Source of the DNA: Heliocybe sulcata
Lineage: Eukaryota > Basidiomycota > Agaricomycetes > Gloeophyllales > Gloeophyllaceae
Assembly: GCA_004369045.1 (NCBI GenBank)
Contig: ML213528.1
Span: forward strand, 41,782-105,781
DNA length: 64,000 nt
Reading direction: 5' to 3'
Made by a program: the position numbers and the translations under genes. The notes beneath the pieces were generated by a model. That model was not told where the DNA came from. It was given only the letters and a program-made list of their open reading frames with translations, and made no database searches. This document shows positions 22,374 through 34,133 of the stretch, one piece after another. Each line of letters begins with the position of its first letter. Within the stretch, counting starts at the first letter, position 1.

Positions 22374-24841
22374 TTACTGCCTCGAAAACTCAACATAACG
22401 CTCTGACCACGTCAAGCTTCCCAGATGGACCTATAGAAAGATATGCGTGAGCAGACGCTTCAACGAAGCTAGGAACAGACGCACATTCAGGTACCAACTC
22501 GCGTCGTCGGGGAAATCGGGCAAGGCATTCGCAGCTCCATCCAAGGGTGCCATATTACGCTATCGCGGGATTAATATTTCGCAGATTATATAAGGAATAA
22601 CCTCACATGAGGAAGCACTGTGTGCCGAGCCTTCATCTGGAGTTTTAGGGTCTTGAGACTCCGATCGATCCCCTGAGCCTTCAGGAACTTGCTGAAGGCA
22701 GGCGCATTGTCGTAGATTGGTGCAAGGGAAGCTATCCCGGACAAGAGAGAGCTGCTTATGTTTCCCTGTAATACTTCTGGATATACGTGTCAGCATAGGT
22801 ACTAGCAGTGTCGAGCTTCGTGGGTGCTAATAGCGGACCTACCTTGCGCACTAGGCATCCGGACCTGAAGTCGCGTCAGCTAAGCCTGACGTCCAGAGAA
22901 TGTGTGAAACACACCCTATGACTCTCCAGCAGCCGCTTCGTAAGCCTCGTCACAACGTGTTCACCCGCTGATACAGGGTCTCCTCCTTTCTGATGCTTCG
23001 TCCAATTCATGAAGTATCCGGTCAGAGTAGCGGTCTTATTTTGCCTTAAGAGTGGGCTCCAGTCCTCCAAGACGCGCTGAATACCAACGTATTCCACGTC
23101 CATGATGTTGGAGACATCAATCCGGTCGAAGTGTACAGACGCTGGGATCCCAGAACGCGCAAGAGCGCCGGCTTTCAAGTTGTCTGAAAGGTCGCGAACG
23201 TCGTCGTTATAGACATGGAAGTTGACTTTGAACCGGCGCAAGCGTCGAGCAAACGTGCGAAGCTCATCTGTGAGAAAGAAATAAAGGCAACCATAGAGAT
23301 CTGCACGCTGTGCACCATGACGCTTGCCGGCCTCAAGAACCGATTTCAATCTAGCATAGTCCGTCGATACGTGCAGCACCGAGAGCAGTATGAAACAGAC
23401 TCACTCCCAGCCGTGCAGAGGTGTTGTATTATCATCCTGAAGCCATTCCCCCTCCGCCGAGAAGAGAGACAGGTTGGCACAATTGAAGTGGCGATGAGCG
23501 GAACCGAAGGGCAGAACCACGCCAAAAATACGAAATTCCCGTATGGCTTCGCGGTGAGCTGGTTCAAGCTCGCAATAAGCACGATGAAGGTAATCCTTCC
23601 TCCTGCGTGCAAATCTTGAATGAACAAATGAAGAATGAGACCGGAAGTTCTCCAGAAACGGTGGAAACACATACTGCACCGATCTGTAATTTGACAAAGC
23701 CTCCCCACTTTGATAGCGCTGTCTGAATGTAGACAGTAGAAAACCGATTACGCTGCGAGGTATGTCACAGGACAAGGACGAGTTATCGCCCAGAGAGAAC
23801 CGACGCTGCGGCGGGTGGGAAGCCAGCTTCTGAATGAATGGCATGATGGCGTGCGCGGTACGAGCGTAATATTCCGCTGGAAGAATGACCGAGTACCAGT
23901 AGTGGAGAGCAAGCTCGGCACCGAGAACTTCATCGTCGATAGTACCAAGCAGGATTAACAGGACAATATTGCGAGCGACAACGTGGGGATCACAGTCATT
24001 GAGGAGAATGGTGAGCTCGCCGCTATAGTCATCGGGGAGTTTGTTCACGGTACGGACCACGTTCCTAAGATCGCCAGATGCTGGAAACAAGTCGTACCGT
24101 GTCATGCGCCGTGAAACATGTGGACTTACCGATGCAAGCGAGAGCAAGATCTACCGAGTGATTCCCTTCGTTCCTATCAAGGTTTATAAGGTCCATAGCT
24201 GGCGTGTTTCCCCAGCTGCGTAGAAGGATATTAGTATAGATGCGGAAAGACGTATAAGAGGTGCTACAGTTGGTGCCCCAAGGTAAGCGGATCGAGGTGA
24301 TCATCATCTTCTCTTATGAAAGCAGGAGCTCGACGCTCGCGCTCCCAATCAGGCTTCCAATCACTTCTCATCAGTTCGTCTTTGCAATCTACCGAAGTCT
24401 GGTTAGTGTAATGGTCCGCTCTACAGCATGAGTAGATACCTGTCTTATGCATCGACCAATGCGCCTTCTGACATTCCTGCACGATAGAACGGTTAACTGC
24501 ATAAACCACGGACCCACATAGACGCGCACCTTGGAACAATACGAGACAAGTCTACAGTTAGCGCACGCCATGTTCCCATCGTTGCGACAATTTCTCCCAC
24601 TGCCGGGGTCGACATTCGCGCAGAGCAGTCTATCCGACCTCAACTTGAGCACCTCCGCCGTCGCTCTGGCAATCCGTTCGTCCAGCTGACCCTGAGGCAT
24701 GGGCGATGTCCCACGACTCAAGGGCGGCTGGTTAGCTGACTGCGAGAACCGCGAGGATGAACCGGCTCTTGCGGAGGGACGGCCGAAGTCGAACGTCGGT
24801 GCTTCTTGATCCGAGTCATCTTCCTCAAGAGCCGTCATCAT
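22374..24841 (-). CDS. MYND zinc finger plus DUF4470 protein, copy B
   Basis: This is the inverted paralogue of copy A. The start was taken at 24841 (MMTALEEDDSDQ), giving a head close in length to copy A; M at 24916 is an alternative. The MYND finger is LLCANVDPGSGRNCRNDG, then ACANCRLVSYCSK|ECQKAHWSMHKTDCKDE. Its middle exon (24476-24440) is 37 nt, as in A. The next exon starts at 24388. Downstream are WGNTPAMDLINLDRNEG, LPDDYSGELTILLNDCDP and GCLYFFLTDELRTFARRLR. A 60-nt intron (GTATGT donor) near 23640-23700 keeps the frame open if retained. The 22-nt micro-exon reads VRMPSAQ. The tail is WYLNVHLGSLTWSERYVEFS, with a stop at 22374-22376. The head adds an acidic, Ser/Pro-rich segment not seen in A. 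Confidence 0.85.
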
Positions 24842-27030
24842 TGCCAGAGCCTCCAGGGGATGCACGGGCCGAGAAAGCAACTGCGAAAAACGGAATGCAA
24901 GGTACGCCAGAGACATCTTCAACTGCGTGCAGGAGAGGATGAGAATGCGCCCGTATTTATTACTCTGAAGAGGGTGGCCTCGTGTTTGCCGCACGGTTGG
25001 CCTGCCCCCGAAATACATTACTGAATGCTCTTCTCTTCAGGAATTGACGTCTGGGCCTCAATAAAAGGTATGTGCATTGAATACAATGAGGAAGAACAAC
25101 GTCACCTCTCTCGTCATCCACGCATCCTCGCCGCTCGGATGAGCGACCCTTCTGAAATGGAGAAGCTGTGCACAACAATCCTATCCTATCCGATGCTGTG
25201 AATCCTGTTCATGGAAGCATGGCTTGCATTAGCCTCTAATAGCCATGCCTGCAAGCTCCAGCCGCCTTGCACGGTCATTAATGCACGCGAATTGGCCACT
25301 TACCAGAATGAACACTTCGATTGCCGCTTGAGAGAAAAGTTATACAACAATTGACACCAAGGGCAAGGGGCGAAGGTCTGCCTCATTGACATATCTACCT
25401 GCTGTAACGCCTTGCCTTTTTCCGGAACCTGATTAACTCTGAGTCAGGCATATAGGGATCCCGTAAAAGGACTGGAACACACAAAATACGTCTGTTCCGC
25501 ACACCATTAGCACGCAGATAGGGATCACGGATGGTTCGTCACTCACTAGCACTCGATGAATCAAATTGGCGAAATGTGTACCAAGGTAAGTCGCATAGAT
25601 GAGGCCCCATAGATACGGAGGTCAAAAGGCGCAGCACCATCAATAGACGTGGTCAACGGAACATTCAAATTCCTTAGTTCCGGCTTAAAAATTTCATATT
25701 ATCGATGAAGTGAGCTCTCAAGAACAGTCGAACCTGCACGGGATATCGGATGCAAACTTGACCAATGATGACAAACAACGGCCAGCCTAAACAGACGTGC
25801 ATTGAGCCCTAAATGAGACGAGTATAACCCCGGGAGGCGGGTCTCCTTGTCAACAATAATAGGTAGCGAATGACTGGTCACGTACCCGCAGACTGTCTCT
25901 GGTAAGGAGATAGTGGCAGACACAAGGAACCACAGAGACCTTTAACGATCACCAGTATGACCTTCCTGTCACCACTAGACGTCTGATAAGCTTGGCAGCA
26001 GTCGACCTTCTAGAACATTGAGAAGTCTGACTCACAGAGACGAGCGACGATCGTAGACGAGAGTCGGCGGCACGCCAGTACACGTATTACTCTATTGCAT
26101 ATATCCAGGAGAGGTCCAAGTGGATCTGCTTCTTAGCGGTGACAAAACGCACGAACAATCGGCACTCCCCAACAATGATGGACTCACTAACAAAGGCCAG
26201 CATGCAGCATCGCTACGACACTGTGAGCCCTCGAAGTCAGCCCAACTGCCGATCGTATGATTCCGGGCGTGGATAACATTAGGTAACAGTGGCAAGCGTC
26301 AATATACGAAGGCCATCCTGAGCAGGGACGCCTGCATACTTGCGCATACAAAAAACATTTTTCTTGTCAGCAATGACCCGGGACAGGACCCATTCAGCAC
26401 GCACCAGGAGATGATCTCCAGTCGCGGAGTGAGGCAGGCTAGACATGCCACGAAGTAGAAGGCACCAACGTAGATACTGGCATTCATGGCAGCGAACGTA
26501 GTAAACGCGCCAGTAGGAACATTACTAGCCGGAAAGAGCGACACATTGGTCTCTCGAATCGTTCGAAAGGAAACCCAGGGAGAGCCTCGAGGCGAGCGAA
26601 GATAAGTTACTTGGGATGACACATACGTGCATCTGTCAAGACAGCATATCTGGCCTCGTCAACGAGACACTCCCAGAGCTATACTGTGAAGAGTATGGTA
26701 TGGCATCGTGTGGAGGGCGTTTTCAAAGAACGACTTGAAACAACTTACGCGACATTTGAAAAGAGGAATGCGAGCTATGCAGAAATGTAGGAGCAAACTG
26801 GTCGAGAGATTGTGTATACCGTGGTACCTGAAGCAGCACTGAATCCGTTTTGAGGAGTCTGGGAATGATAACATGGACAGGATGCGACAATTTGGCTGGC
26901 AAGAAGGCAGAAAGTATAAGGGTAGGACAGAGGATATAAGAGCTGCCTAAACCCGTTTCCCCGCGTTTCCTCTGCCGAGCAGGCAACATTTAAGAGAATG
27001 GCTCGAGACAGACAGAACCGCTCCACGCAC
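24842..27030. other. Gene-poor region
   Basis: No assignable gene. A minus-strand frame at 26622-26299 (107 codons) contains a hydrophobic stretch (ASIYVGAFYFVACLACL) but matches no family I know. The 3' end of the mitochondrial uS7 gene must lie somewhere in the right-hand part. Confidence 0.35.
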
Positions 27031-27683
27031 CTGTTCACCGTGGCCAACTTATGAATATCATTCCTATTCTTTATCACTGAGCTCGTTCCATCAATCACCG
27101 CAATCAGCTCCTTCGCCAGCCGCTCCTCCACCGACCGCCCAACCGGCCTCTTCTGCGCGGCCTTCCTAATCCACGAGATGGCATAGAATGTTCGCTGCTT
27201 CTCCGTGAGCGGTATTGGCCTGCTGATGACCTTTGCGCCCACTTTGCTCGAAGCTATACGCACGGCCGGCGACGCGATCTGGATGGCTTTCCGAAGGATG
27301 GGCAATGGCGGCGCACGCGTGTAGGCGTGGAGATAGAGTAGCGTCCGCGATGTTATCCGCTGGGCACGTTGGCGCTTGCCGTCCTTCATGAGCATTGAGG
27401 TGAAGTAATGGAGAAGTGGGTCCTGCGCTGGAGGAACATTGATGAGAGGTACGCCAGAAGACGTGGTAGCGGGTGTGACAGTTGGGGACGCGGATGTCGA
27501 GGGCGTATCCGATGACGTGGGCATGAGACTGTCGCCGCCAAGCATCTCAATAAGTGTATCAGACATGTTTCGGAGAGCAGCCTTGTCGGACGCCGTCGCA
27601 TCTGGCAGCGGCGGTAAGCTTGCCATCGTGCGCGTGTGTCGGCGAGCGAGAGACGCTATCGGTGCCCTCAAGTGCGCCAGCAT
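27031..27683 (-). CDS. RSM7: Mitochondrial small-subunit ribosomal protein uS7m (main exon)
   Basis: This is a uS7-family protein of the mitochondrial ribosome, which binds the 3' major domain of small-subunit rRNA. The chosen start (27683) gives MLAHLRAPIASLARRHTRTM, a basic, acid-free targeting sequence; an upstream in-frame ATG at 27722 is possible. The uS7 domain reads PLLHYFTSMLMKDGKRQRAQ, then ILRKAIQIASPAVRIASSKV, GAKVISRPIPLTEKQRTFYA, ISWIRKAAQKR and ERLAKELIAVIDG...VIKNRNDIHKLATVN. The exon ends at a GTGCGT donor (27030-27029). The short C-terminal exon lies downstream on the minus strand and was not fixed; one candidate begins after the CATAG near 26788. It is head to head with SPP2. 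Confidence 0.85.
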
Positions 27684-27900
27684 ATCTATATTTGAGATAT
27701 ATGAATGAGTATCAGCTTCCAAGTCGGACAGGACATGCCCCGTTTTTATGTTTGAGTTGAGGAAGAGAGACTAGTATGCAAAGCTCAGAAAGCAGAAATA
27801 AAGAAAATGCGAGAAATTCTAATTTGACAAATTACATAATATTTTGCGGAGATATGAATTGACTGCTGTGGCCTCTTTGCCACCTACGCCACCTACCGTC

Positions 27901-29286
27901 ATGTCTGCACCGACGCCGACAGTATCTTTCACAATCCGAAGGCCCACACCGGTATCCAGGAATTCGTCTGAACCGGACTCAGACTCTGCTTCGTTCAAAA
28001 TCCCAGCCATTCCTCGTCATGTCGCAGCAAGCCAGTCTGCCCCCGGCAGTCCATTGGCTCGCAGCGCGAACGCCTCACCCAAACTTAGTTCACGGACATA
28101 CAGCGAGCGGGACAGCTCCGACGAGGAGGACGAGGAGATCGATGAGCTCGTAACAGGATTCGACCAGTTCGGGGCAAAGCGGTGTGTCATTTCCAGGAAA
28201 GTCGGACGTCCGGGTTCTCAACTCACAGCAGTCCTCGTCCGTAGCCTTCACGAGAAGAAAAAGCCGCAAGGCCCACTTGTCATTCCTGCGCTGAAGAACC
28301 GCGACTGGAGAGAGTTTGCGAAGAAGCGGAAGCAGTCGAACATCTACGTACCCGCGTCGGCACAGGCGACCACGGGTGCAGATGGCAGCGTCGGTGGGCT
28401 CGGGACTCGCGACAGTATCAACTCGGGACCGCAGAAAATGGGCTTACAGGTGAAGCAGATGATCAAGATGGAGGAGGGCGACGACGCCGCCGCACCGACT
28501 ACGACCGAAGTGGATGTCAAAATGGAAGAAGACAGCGTGAAAGAGGAGGTCGACGAAGACCAGCGCGCCCTCCGCGCGATCCTTGCTAGTGTCAACGGCG
28601 AAGGCGGTGAGGACGGTCCCACGATCGATGCCATCCGCCCCATGAACGAGGGCGACGCGTACAAGCAGGACGTCGCGGAGCTCCCCGATGAAGCGAGCCT
28701 CGCCGACTACGAGCGCGTCCCCGTCTCGCAATTTGGCGCGGCCATGCTGCGCGGCATGGGCTGGAAGGAGGGACAAGCTGCGTCGAGGAAGCAGAAGGGG
28801 CCCGTGGAGCCGTGGATGCCGCAGTCCCGCCCTGCACTGTTGGGCATTGGCGCCAAGGAGCGCGAGGCCTTGGACGATGGGAGCGGGAAGACGAAAAAGA
28901 GGGTTGCGAAGGGGGCAGCGATGAAGTATGTTCCGGTGGTGAAGAAGGAGCGGGAAGGGTCTGGTCGGGGAAGTGGGAGTGGATCGCCAACGGGTAACGA
29001 GAGGCGCAGAGATCGGGATGACCGGCGCAATGAGACTCGGAGCGAGTATGGTAAGGATCGACGGGAGAGAGAGCGGGACTACGAGAGGGAGCGGTCGAGT
29101 GACCGGCGCCGATACGACGACGGTAGGGACAAGGAGAGAGGCGACAACCGGAAGTATGATAGGTCGGACAGGCGTGACCGCGAGGGAGAGAGGCCTAGGG
29201 AGAGTCGCCGCGATTATGATCGCTCAGACAGGGATCGCGACCGAGATGACGACAGGCGGAGACGCAGGGACCGTCGGGATGCTTGA
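27901..29286 (+). CDS. SPP2: G-patch pre-mRNA-splicing factor SPP2
   Basis: A single-exon gene of 461 aa. Spp2 binds the DEAH helicase Prp2 through its G-patch and is needed for spliceosome activation. The key segment is ADYERVPVSQFGAAMLRGMG followed by WKEG (about residues 280-303), which matches the Spp2/GPKOW consensus 'YE.VPVe.FG.AmLRGMGWkeG'. The N-terminus is Ser/Pro-rich with an acidic SSDEEDEEIDELVTGFDQFG stretch, usual for the family. A long RS/RD/RE-rich tail (about residues 370-461) is typical of nuclear splicing proteins. The ATG at 27901 is the first in frame after an upstream out-of-frame ATG at about 27854. It shares a 217-bp intergenic region with uS7m. Confidence 0.92.
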   Translation: MSAPTPTVSFTIRRPTPVSRNSSEPDSDSASFKIPAIPRHVAASQSAPGSPLARSANASPKLSSRTYSERDSSDEEDEEIDELVTGFDQFGAKRCVISRKVGRPGSQLTAVLVRSLHEKKKPQGPLVIPALKNRDWREFAKKRKQSNIYVPASAQATTGADGSVGGLGTRDSINSGPQKMGLQVKQMIKMEEGDDAAAPTTTEVDVKMEEDSVKEEVDEDQRALRAILASVNGEGGEDGPTIDAIRPMNEGDAYKQDVAELPDEASLADYERVPVSQFGAAMLRGMGWKEGQAASRKQKGPVEPWMPQSRPALLGIGAKEREALDDGSGKTKKRVAKGAAMKYVPVVKKEREGSGRGSGSGSPTGNERRRDRDDRRNETRSEYGKDRRERERDYERERSSDRRRYDDGRDKERGDNRKYDRSDRRDREGERPRESRRDYDRSDRDRDRDDDRRRRRDRRDA

Positions 29287-29445
29287 GATTACGGCACGCT
29301 TTTGTTCGTCTTTCTGTTTCCTTCACCTTGCTGTTTGAAAGGACATTATCCAGAACTATCATTGATTGTATAGAACAAATACTATATGTCCCCCAAGTCA
29401 ACAAGTCGAAGCCATCACGTGGTATCGTATCCAAAGCATATGGGG

Positions 29446-30467
29446 CTACAGGCAAGCCCTCAGACCGACAGGAATGCTGTTCACCCTCTCCATAGCGGTA
29501 GGCAACCGTACGGGCACCTGCCTCCTGCTCTCACTCATCTGCATCGGCTCGCCACTGCCACTGCCATCCCTCTCCGTCCGGTCCAGGTAAGGCACTGACG
29601 ACTCTAGATCCGCCACGAGAACCTTGCGCGAACACGTACAACCGGGCATGCAGTATGAGTGATCATGGTGTAGATTCTCCCTCGTATCTGACGTCCAGAA
29701 GTTGTGGTAGTCACGATCGGCGAGCGAGGGGTCGCGCAGCACCCGGAAGATATAGGAGACGGGGAAGGGCGAGGGCGTACTGGTGATGTCCCGGAACCAG
29801 ATGTCTCGGTCTAGGGTGAGCCGGGTGAGCAGCGTAAGGGCTGCGAGGACAGCAGCGTAGAGCGTCACTGATGTGCAGTGAATGTGAGCATCCCACGCAC
29901 GAGTAGGGGAGCGTGGTGCGTACCGATGCTGAAGAGTGCCCAAGTTAGCCACTGGAGGCATTGGAAGATTGCGTTGATCGTCAGCGTCGCATTGACGGGA
30001 TATATTCCGGATATAAAGATGGCCAAGCCTATGAGATAAGGTGAGTGCTTTCAGTTTACGGTACGGCGTATGGTGCAAAAGGGACTTACTGGTTAGAAAG
30101 GGGACCGCCATAATTGTCCACAACATCTCGGAGACGACGTGCTGGGATTGGGTCGGTCTCAGCACCGGGTGTAGGAGCCTACGTCCTCAACTCAGTGTCC
30201 AATCGTCAGAGGTCAGAGGATGGGGATGGGTACTTACGCCCAAAGTGCTGGAATGAAGGTGAGCGCTGGGACACATATCGGCACCACGAGGTAGGATTTG
30301 GGCACGATGTGCGGAGATAGAGCGGTGCAGGCTAGGACGCAGCCTGCGCACAGCAGACTGATGAGTGCTGTTGATGGTCGCGATATTGTCAGCTCTTGGA
30401 AAGGCAGGCGGGAGGGTATGAACGACGCACTCATGCATGACACGCGAAAGATATGGAAGAGATTCAT
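29446..30467 (-). CDS. Hypothetical multi-pass membrane protein
   Basis: Four exons (30467-30238, 30178-30090, 30028-29924, 29867-29446) join with consistent phases to give 281 aa. The introns have GTAAGT, GTAAGT and GTACGC donors. Hydrophobic segments are TALISLLCAGCVLACTAL, YLVVPICVPALTFIPALWA, VSEMLWTIMAVPFLTSLAIF, TINAIFQCLQWLTWALFSIV and TLYAAVLAALTLLTRL, so four or five helices. The soluble tail has CMPGCTCSRK, a possible small metal-binding or disulfide knot, then an acidic and basic mixed region. I do not recognise the family. Upstream exons are possible because the ATG is followed by only a weak first helix. It is convergent with SPP2, 159 bp apart. Confidence 0.65.
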
Positions 30468-32108
30468 ATTCCGGTGAGGTATGTGCGTCGCTGCTGAGCG
30501 CTCTGGGAAGGTTAACGAGAGGTGCGCTTAGTTTCTGGCTGGGCAGGCGGCTGACTGAGGCTTTCACATGGACCGGTCAAAATTCCAATCGATATGGGGT
30601 AGTCGATGGCATGGAAGATGGCCCCCCAATCGTAAGCGAGTGTGCTGGGGGCATTGAAGCATGCCAAATGTTGGAGATCAGTTCACCCGGTGGTGAAGAA
30701 GATGTTCCGGTTGCCCTAAGCTGCGAAGGGATACTTCTACGCCTGTGTGGCATGTGCCGTATAGGCCTCATGATGGTATGTAGTAGAACGGGTCCTGCAT
30801 GGTCGGTGTCTGGTAGCGAAGAAAGGCATTGTGCGAGGCATTCGCGTCGGACCCAACAGTCAAAGGGCTTATGAAGATGATGCTACTATAGGGAGATTTG
30901 AAGCTCACATTGATATCATCCTTCATACGCGGGAGATGCCTGGGTTCGTCGGGAAGAGCCGGAGAGGCGTCGGTTCGTGTGACATTGGCAGCCGGGAATC
31001 TCTCGCCACTATGTATCGTTGAATTCAGCTCTCCGAATAGCGCTCCACTCACTCCCGGAAATGCTTGGGCGACATTAGCTCACACTACGAATTTGTCAAG
31101 TATATGCTTCACAGACAACTGCTCAGGGTGATAGCGAAACTATGGAACGATGGCCAGAAGACGCACCGAGCGGCGTCAAGAGCCAGTACTGCCTGCGACG
31201 CATGACGGTCGTAGCGCCTGTAATTGCTAACTCAGTAGAGTCTGCGTTGCTCTCCTTATTGCTCTAGAGGTTCGCGACCGTGCACGTTTGCCGTCCAATG
31301 ACAATATCGGATCTACCGGTATGTTCACATTCACGACAGCAACGCCGATGTGGCTTCCTCAGTTCGTTCAAACTCCTAGAGCCATCATGAAGACCCTTAA
31401 CGTGCGTGGCACACGATACCTACAGTAACTATGGCAACGAGACGGGACTCGTGTATTGCTGTGACTTACCGAGCTCTGGTCCTGCTGCCCGCCACATCGA
31501 GATTAGCACAGCAATATTCGATCCGTCTCCAGCGGCGTCTGATTTTATTGGGCCTAATCGATCCACAATAGAACGCATTTTGTGTACCGCTACTCTTCAT
31601 CGCGAAACGAAAATCACTCTCACTGCCTCAGTCTTCTCATGTGGCTGATTTTCAAACCCGGGTGTGGCTCCCTAGTAGGCAACGTGCTGCAAGAAGGGGT
31701 GCCTCACCTGCCTTGGTCGCATTTGCCACATCTCCGGGCCTGCTGGCTCTCTCGGGCTGTTTGCGTGAGCACGCGTACATGTTTGAACGTGGTCTCGGAC
31801 ACTCTGCTCAACCATCAACTGATACCAGGGATGACTCTTCTTACATGTTGCACAAGCTTCTCGCTGTCTCTGATCGGCAGACGCGATACCGCCTATCGGT
31901 GCAGCTTTGGCATCCCGTCCAATAAGATAAGTACTTGATGTGGCACCGATAGTTGGAACGCTGTACAGCAATTACAAAGCGTGTGGCTTCTCTGTGGCAC
32001 GACGCGAAGCCAGGCAGTGCTTATCGCTGGATGTGGCACACTACCAGTCTATAAAGGTAGCCTGCATCGGACGGCTTAACTTCCCATCCCTCCCCGACAC
32101 ACTCCATC
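30468..32108. other. Intergenic
   Basis: No gene is recognised. Open frames at 31406-31925 (+) and 31052-30577 (-) show no motif and no coherent splicing. Confidence 0.3.
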
Positions 32109-33205
32109 ATGTCTTCTCCAGTCCCATCCCGTCCCGCTAGCTCTGCCAGCCCTCTCTACCGCTCTCTCTTTCCTCGAAAAGGAGGAGGTGGCCACGGACA
32201 CGGCGGCAAAGGTGGCAAGAGCTCGGGATCGCACTCTGATCCCTCGAGGGCGTCTTTCACTCTTGGGACTGACACTGGCGCGTCCGGCAAATCCGCGACC
32301 GCGTATTCAGCTGGCGGCGGTAAACCCTTCGTTATGTCATCCAATTCTCCGTTTGCCGGACGACAGGCGGGTGGCGGGACTAGAGTGAGTATCCCCTTCC
32401 TTTCTAATGCAGCATATAATTGAGTGTTGTTGAATAGGGCCAGGTCTACGGCACCTGGACTTATGGAAGTGGTTACCCCTACGGATCGCATGGCCCATAC
32501 GTTTCAGACCGTCCATTCCCGTACGTCTTCTGGCCCATTCCGATAGAGCCAGGTTACTATGGCTCCGACGAGGTAAGCATGAGTCCGCACCCGATTCTCC
32601 ATGTACTGATGTGCAACTCGTAGTACGACGACCGCAACGGCACCGCTAGGCCAGGCGGCCATATTGCTACGGCTACCATCGTTGGCAATGGTTTCCCCGG
32701 TACTACGGATATCTATCGGATCATAGGGGACCAACTATCTGTCAATGCAGTGATGGATGCTCTGGTCACAAACTGTACGGTCAAGAACGCCACCCTCGAA
32801 TCTTTCGACCCGCGGGTTTATGCCTATCCTCGTCCGGAGCAGATTGTCCAGTGGTATCGCGCCTCCTCTTTCGGTCTCGGGTTGGACTCGTATAACAACA
32901 CCGCCGCTCTACCATCCAACATGCCCTCCTCCAACACCAGCGCTCTCCCTTCCCTGGACTCTGCTACTCGGTTGCCCTCGGGATTGAATATGACGTTCCT
33001 GGCCTGCATTAATACGACCATCGCAGCGTCCGTCCCATTGGTTGACGCATCGGGGAAGAAGCACCTGTCCCATAACGCTATCTTCGGGATCGTGTTTGGT
33101 GTTCTGTTTGGTGCCGCTGCCATTCTCATAGTGCTGTACCAGGTATGCAAGCGACGGCCCCGCAACCGTGCTGCGGCGGATAAGAATGGAGACGCATCGG
33201 CATGA
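32109..33205 (+). CDS. Glycine-rich single-pass surface protein, copy E
   Basis: Three exons (32109-32384, 32438-32572, 32624-33205), all in phase 0, give 330 aa. The N-terminus has a basic RSLFPRKGGGGHGHGGKGGK stretch, then a Ser/Gly-rich linker. A conserved central domain follows: GQVYGTWTYGSGYPYGSHGP, FPYVFWPIPIEPGYYGSDEY, DIYRIIGDQLSV and QIVQWYRASSFGLGLDSYNN. This domain carries several N-glycosylation sequons (NCT, NAT, NNT, NTS, NMT, NTT). A single membrane helix (IFGIVFGVLFGAAAILIVLY) and a short basic tail end the protein. No classical signal peptide is visible. The function is unknown; the shape suggests a wall or membrane surface protein. Copy F lies tail to tail at 34134-35359 with the same exon pattern. 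Confidence 0.8.
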
Positions 33206-34133
33206 TGGGTTCGTCTGAGCTGTGGCCCAGGGCGCTTGCTTGTTCTGCGTTTAGATCCTTCTCGGACTCACTAGTAATTGATACAAGATCACACATTCAT
33301 TATTAGCTATGCTATCCAATCCTTCTTTACCCATGTCATTTCATGTCTTCTCAATCATATGCAGCTTATGCCCCATTTGTCATGAAGCTCTTGAAGCCAC
33401 AACATTCGGTAACGTCACATCTCGAAAACACGTGATTTTTGCGCGAGACATTTGTGGCAAGCAGTTAAGCAGGAGGAGTCATGTGCATGCCATGAGCTCG
33501 TTGAATCCGAAAGAGTGCTACGGGCATGTTAAGCTGATGAGATCAGAATCGTCAAATCGCAGTTTTCATTTGGCTCGTAGTATCAGAGAACTCCTCGCGA
33601 GCTGAGCAACAGACCCACTAGTGGGCAACCCACCACGTGCGGACGCGAAAGTTGCGGATGCCGGCAGAGGTGTACAAGCAGTGATTCACCTGATTTTGTC
33701 CATGCACGGGGCGTAAAATATACGAAGACGATACATTATGGTGAAGGTCGAGCCTAAGGCCGATAATGAAGACTAGGCAGATCTAGGATTCCCCGCAGGT
33801 ATAAGCGACTCGACTAGGTAAGGGGACGAAAAGCGGTGCCGCATACAATAAATTCTACTACATGGACCGATGTTCCACTACAACAGTGAAGTCACTCATC
33901 TAGATAGATAGATTTCGAGTCGTAGAAGCGCTTTATACGATTATAAGAATTATAGTCATAGTGAGAGTAGGAAGAGTCCACTAACTCAGAGTCCTTTGAG
34001 ATTCTCCGCACTGGAAACGTTACTTTCTTCGTCTTCATGGGTATGGTTTTGCCCGTTCATCATAGGCCTTGTCGAGAATTAGCCGTGCGATAAAGTACGA
34101 GAGGCAATCCAAGGGGTATAGTATCGTGAGACC
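33206..34133. other. Spacer between tail-to-tail paralogues E and F
   Basis: This 928-bp spacer holds a short GATA/TAGA microsatellite-like run near 33900-33912. No gene is recognised. Confidence 0.4.

Noticed and set aside
5582-24841. A transposon carrying the duplicated genes
   Set aside because: No transposase, terminal repeats or target-site duplications were seen at the ends of the block.
26299-26622. A 107-codon minus-strand frame with a hydrophobic stretch as a membrane protein
   Set aside because: One helix only, no family match and no neighbouring exons that extend it.
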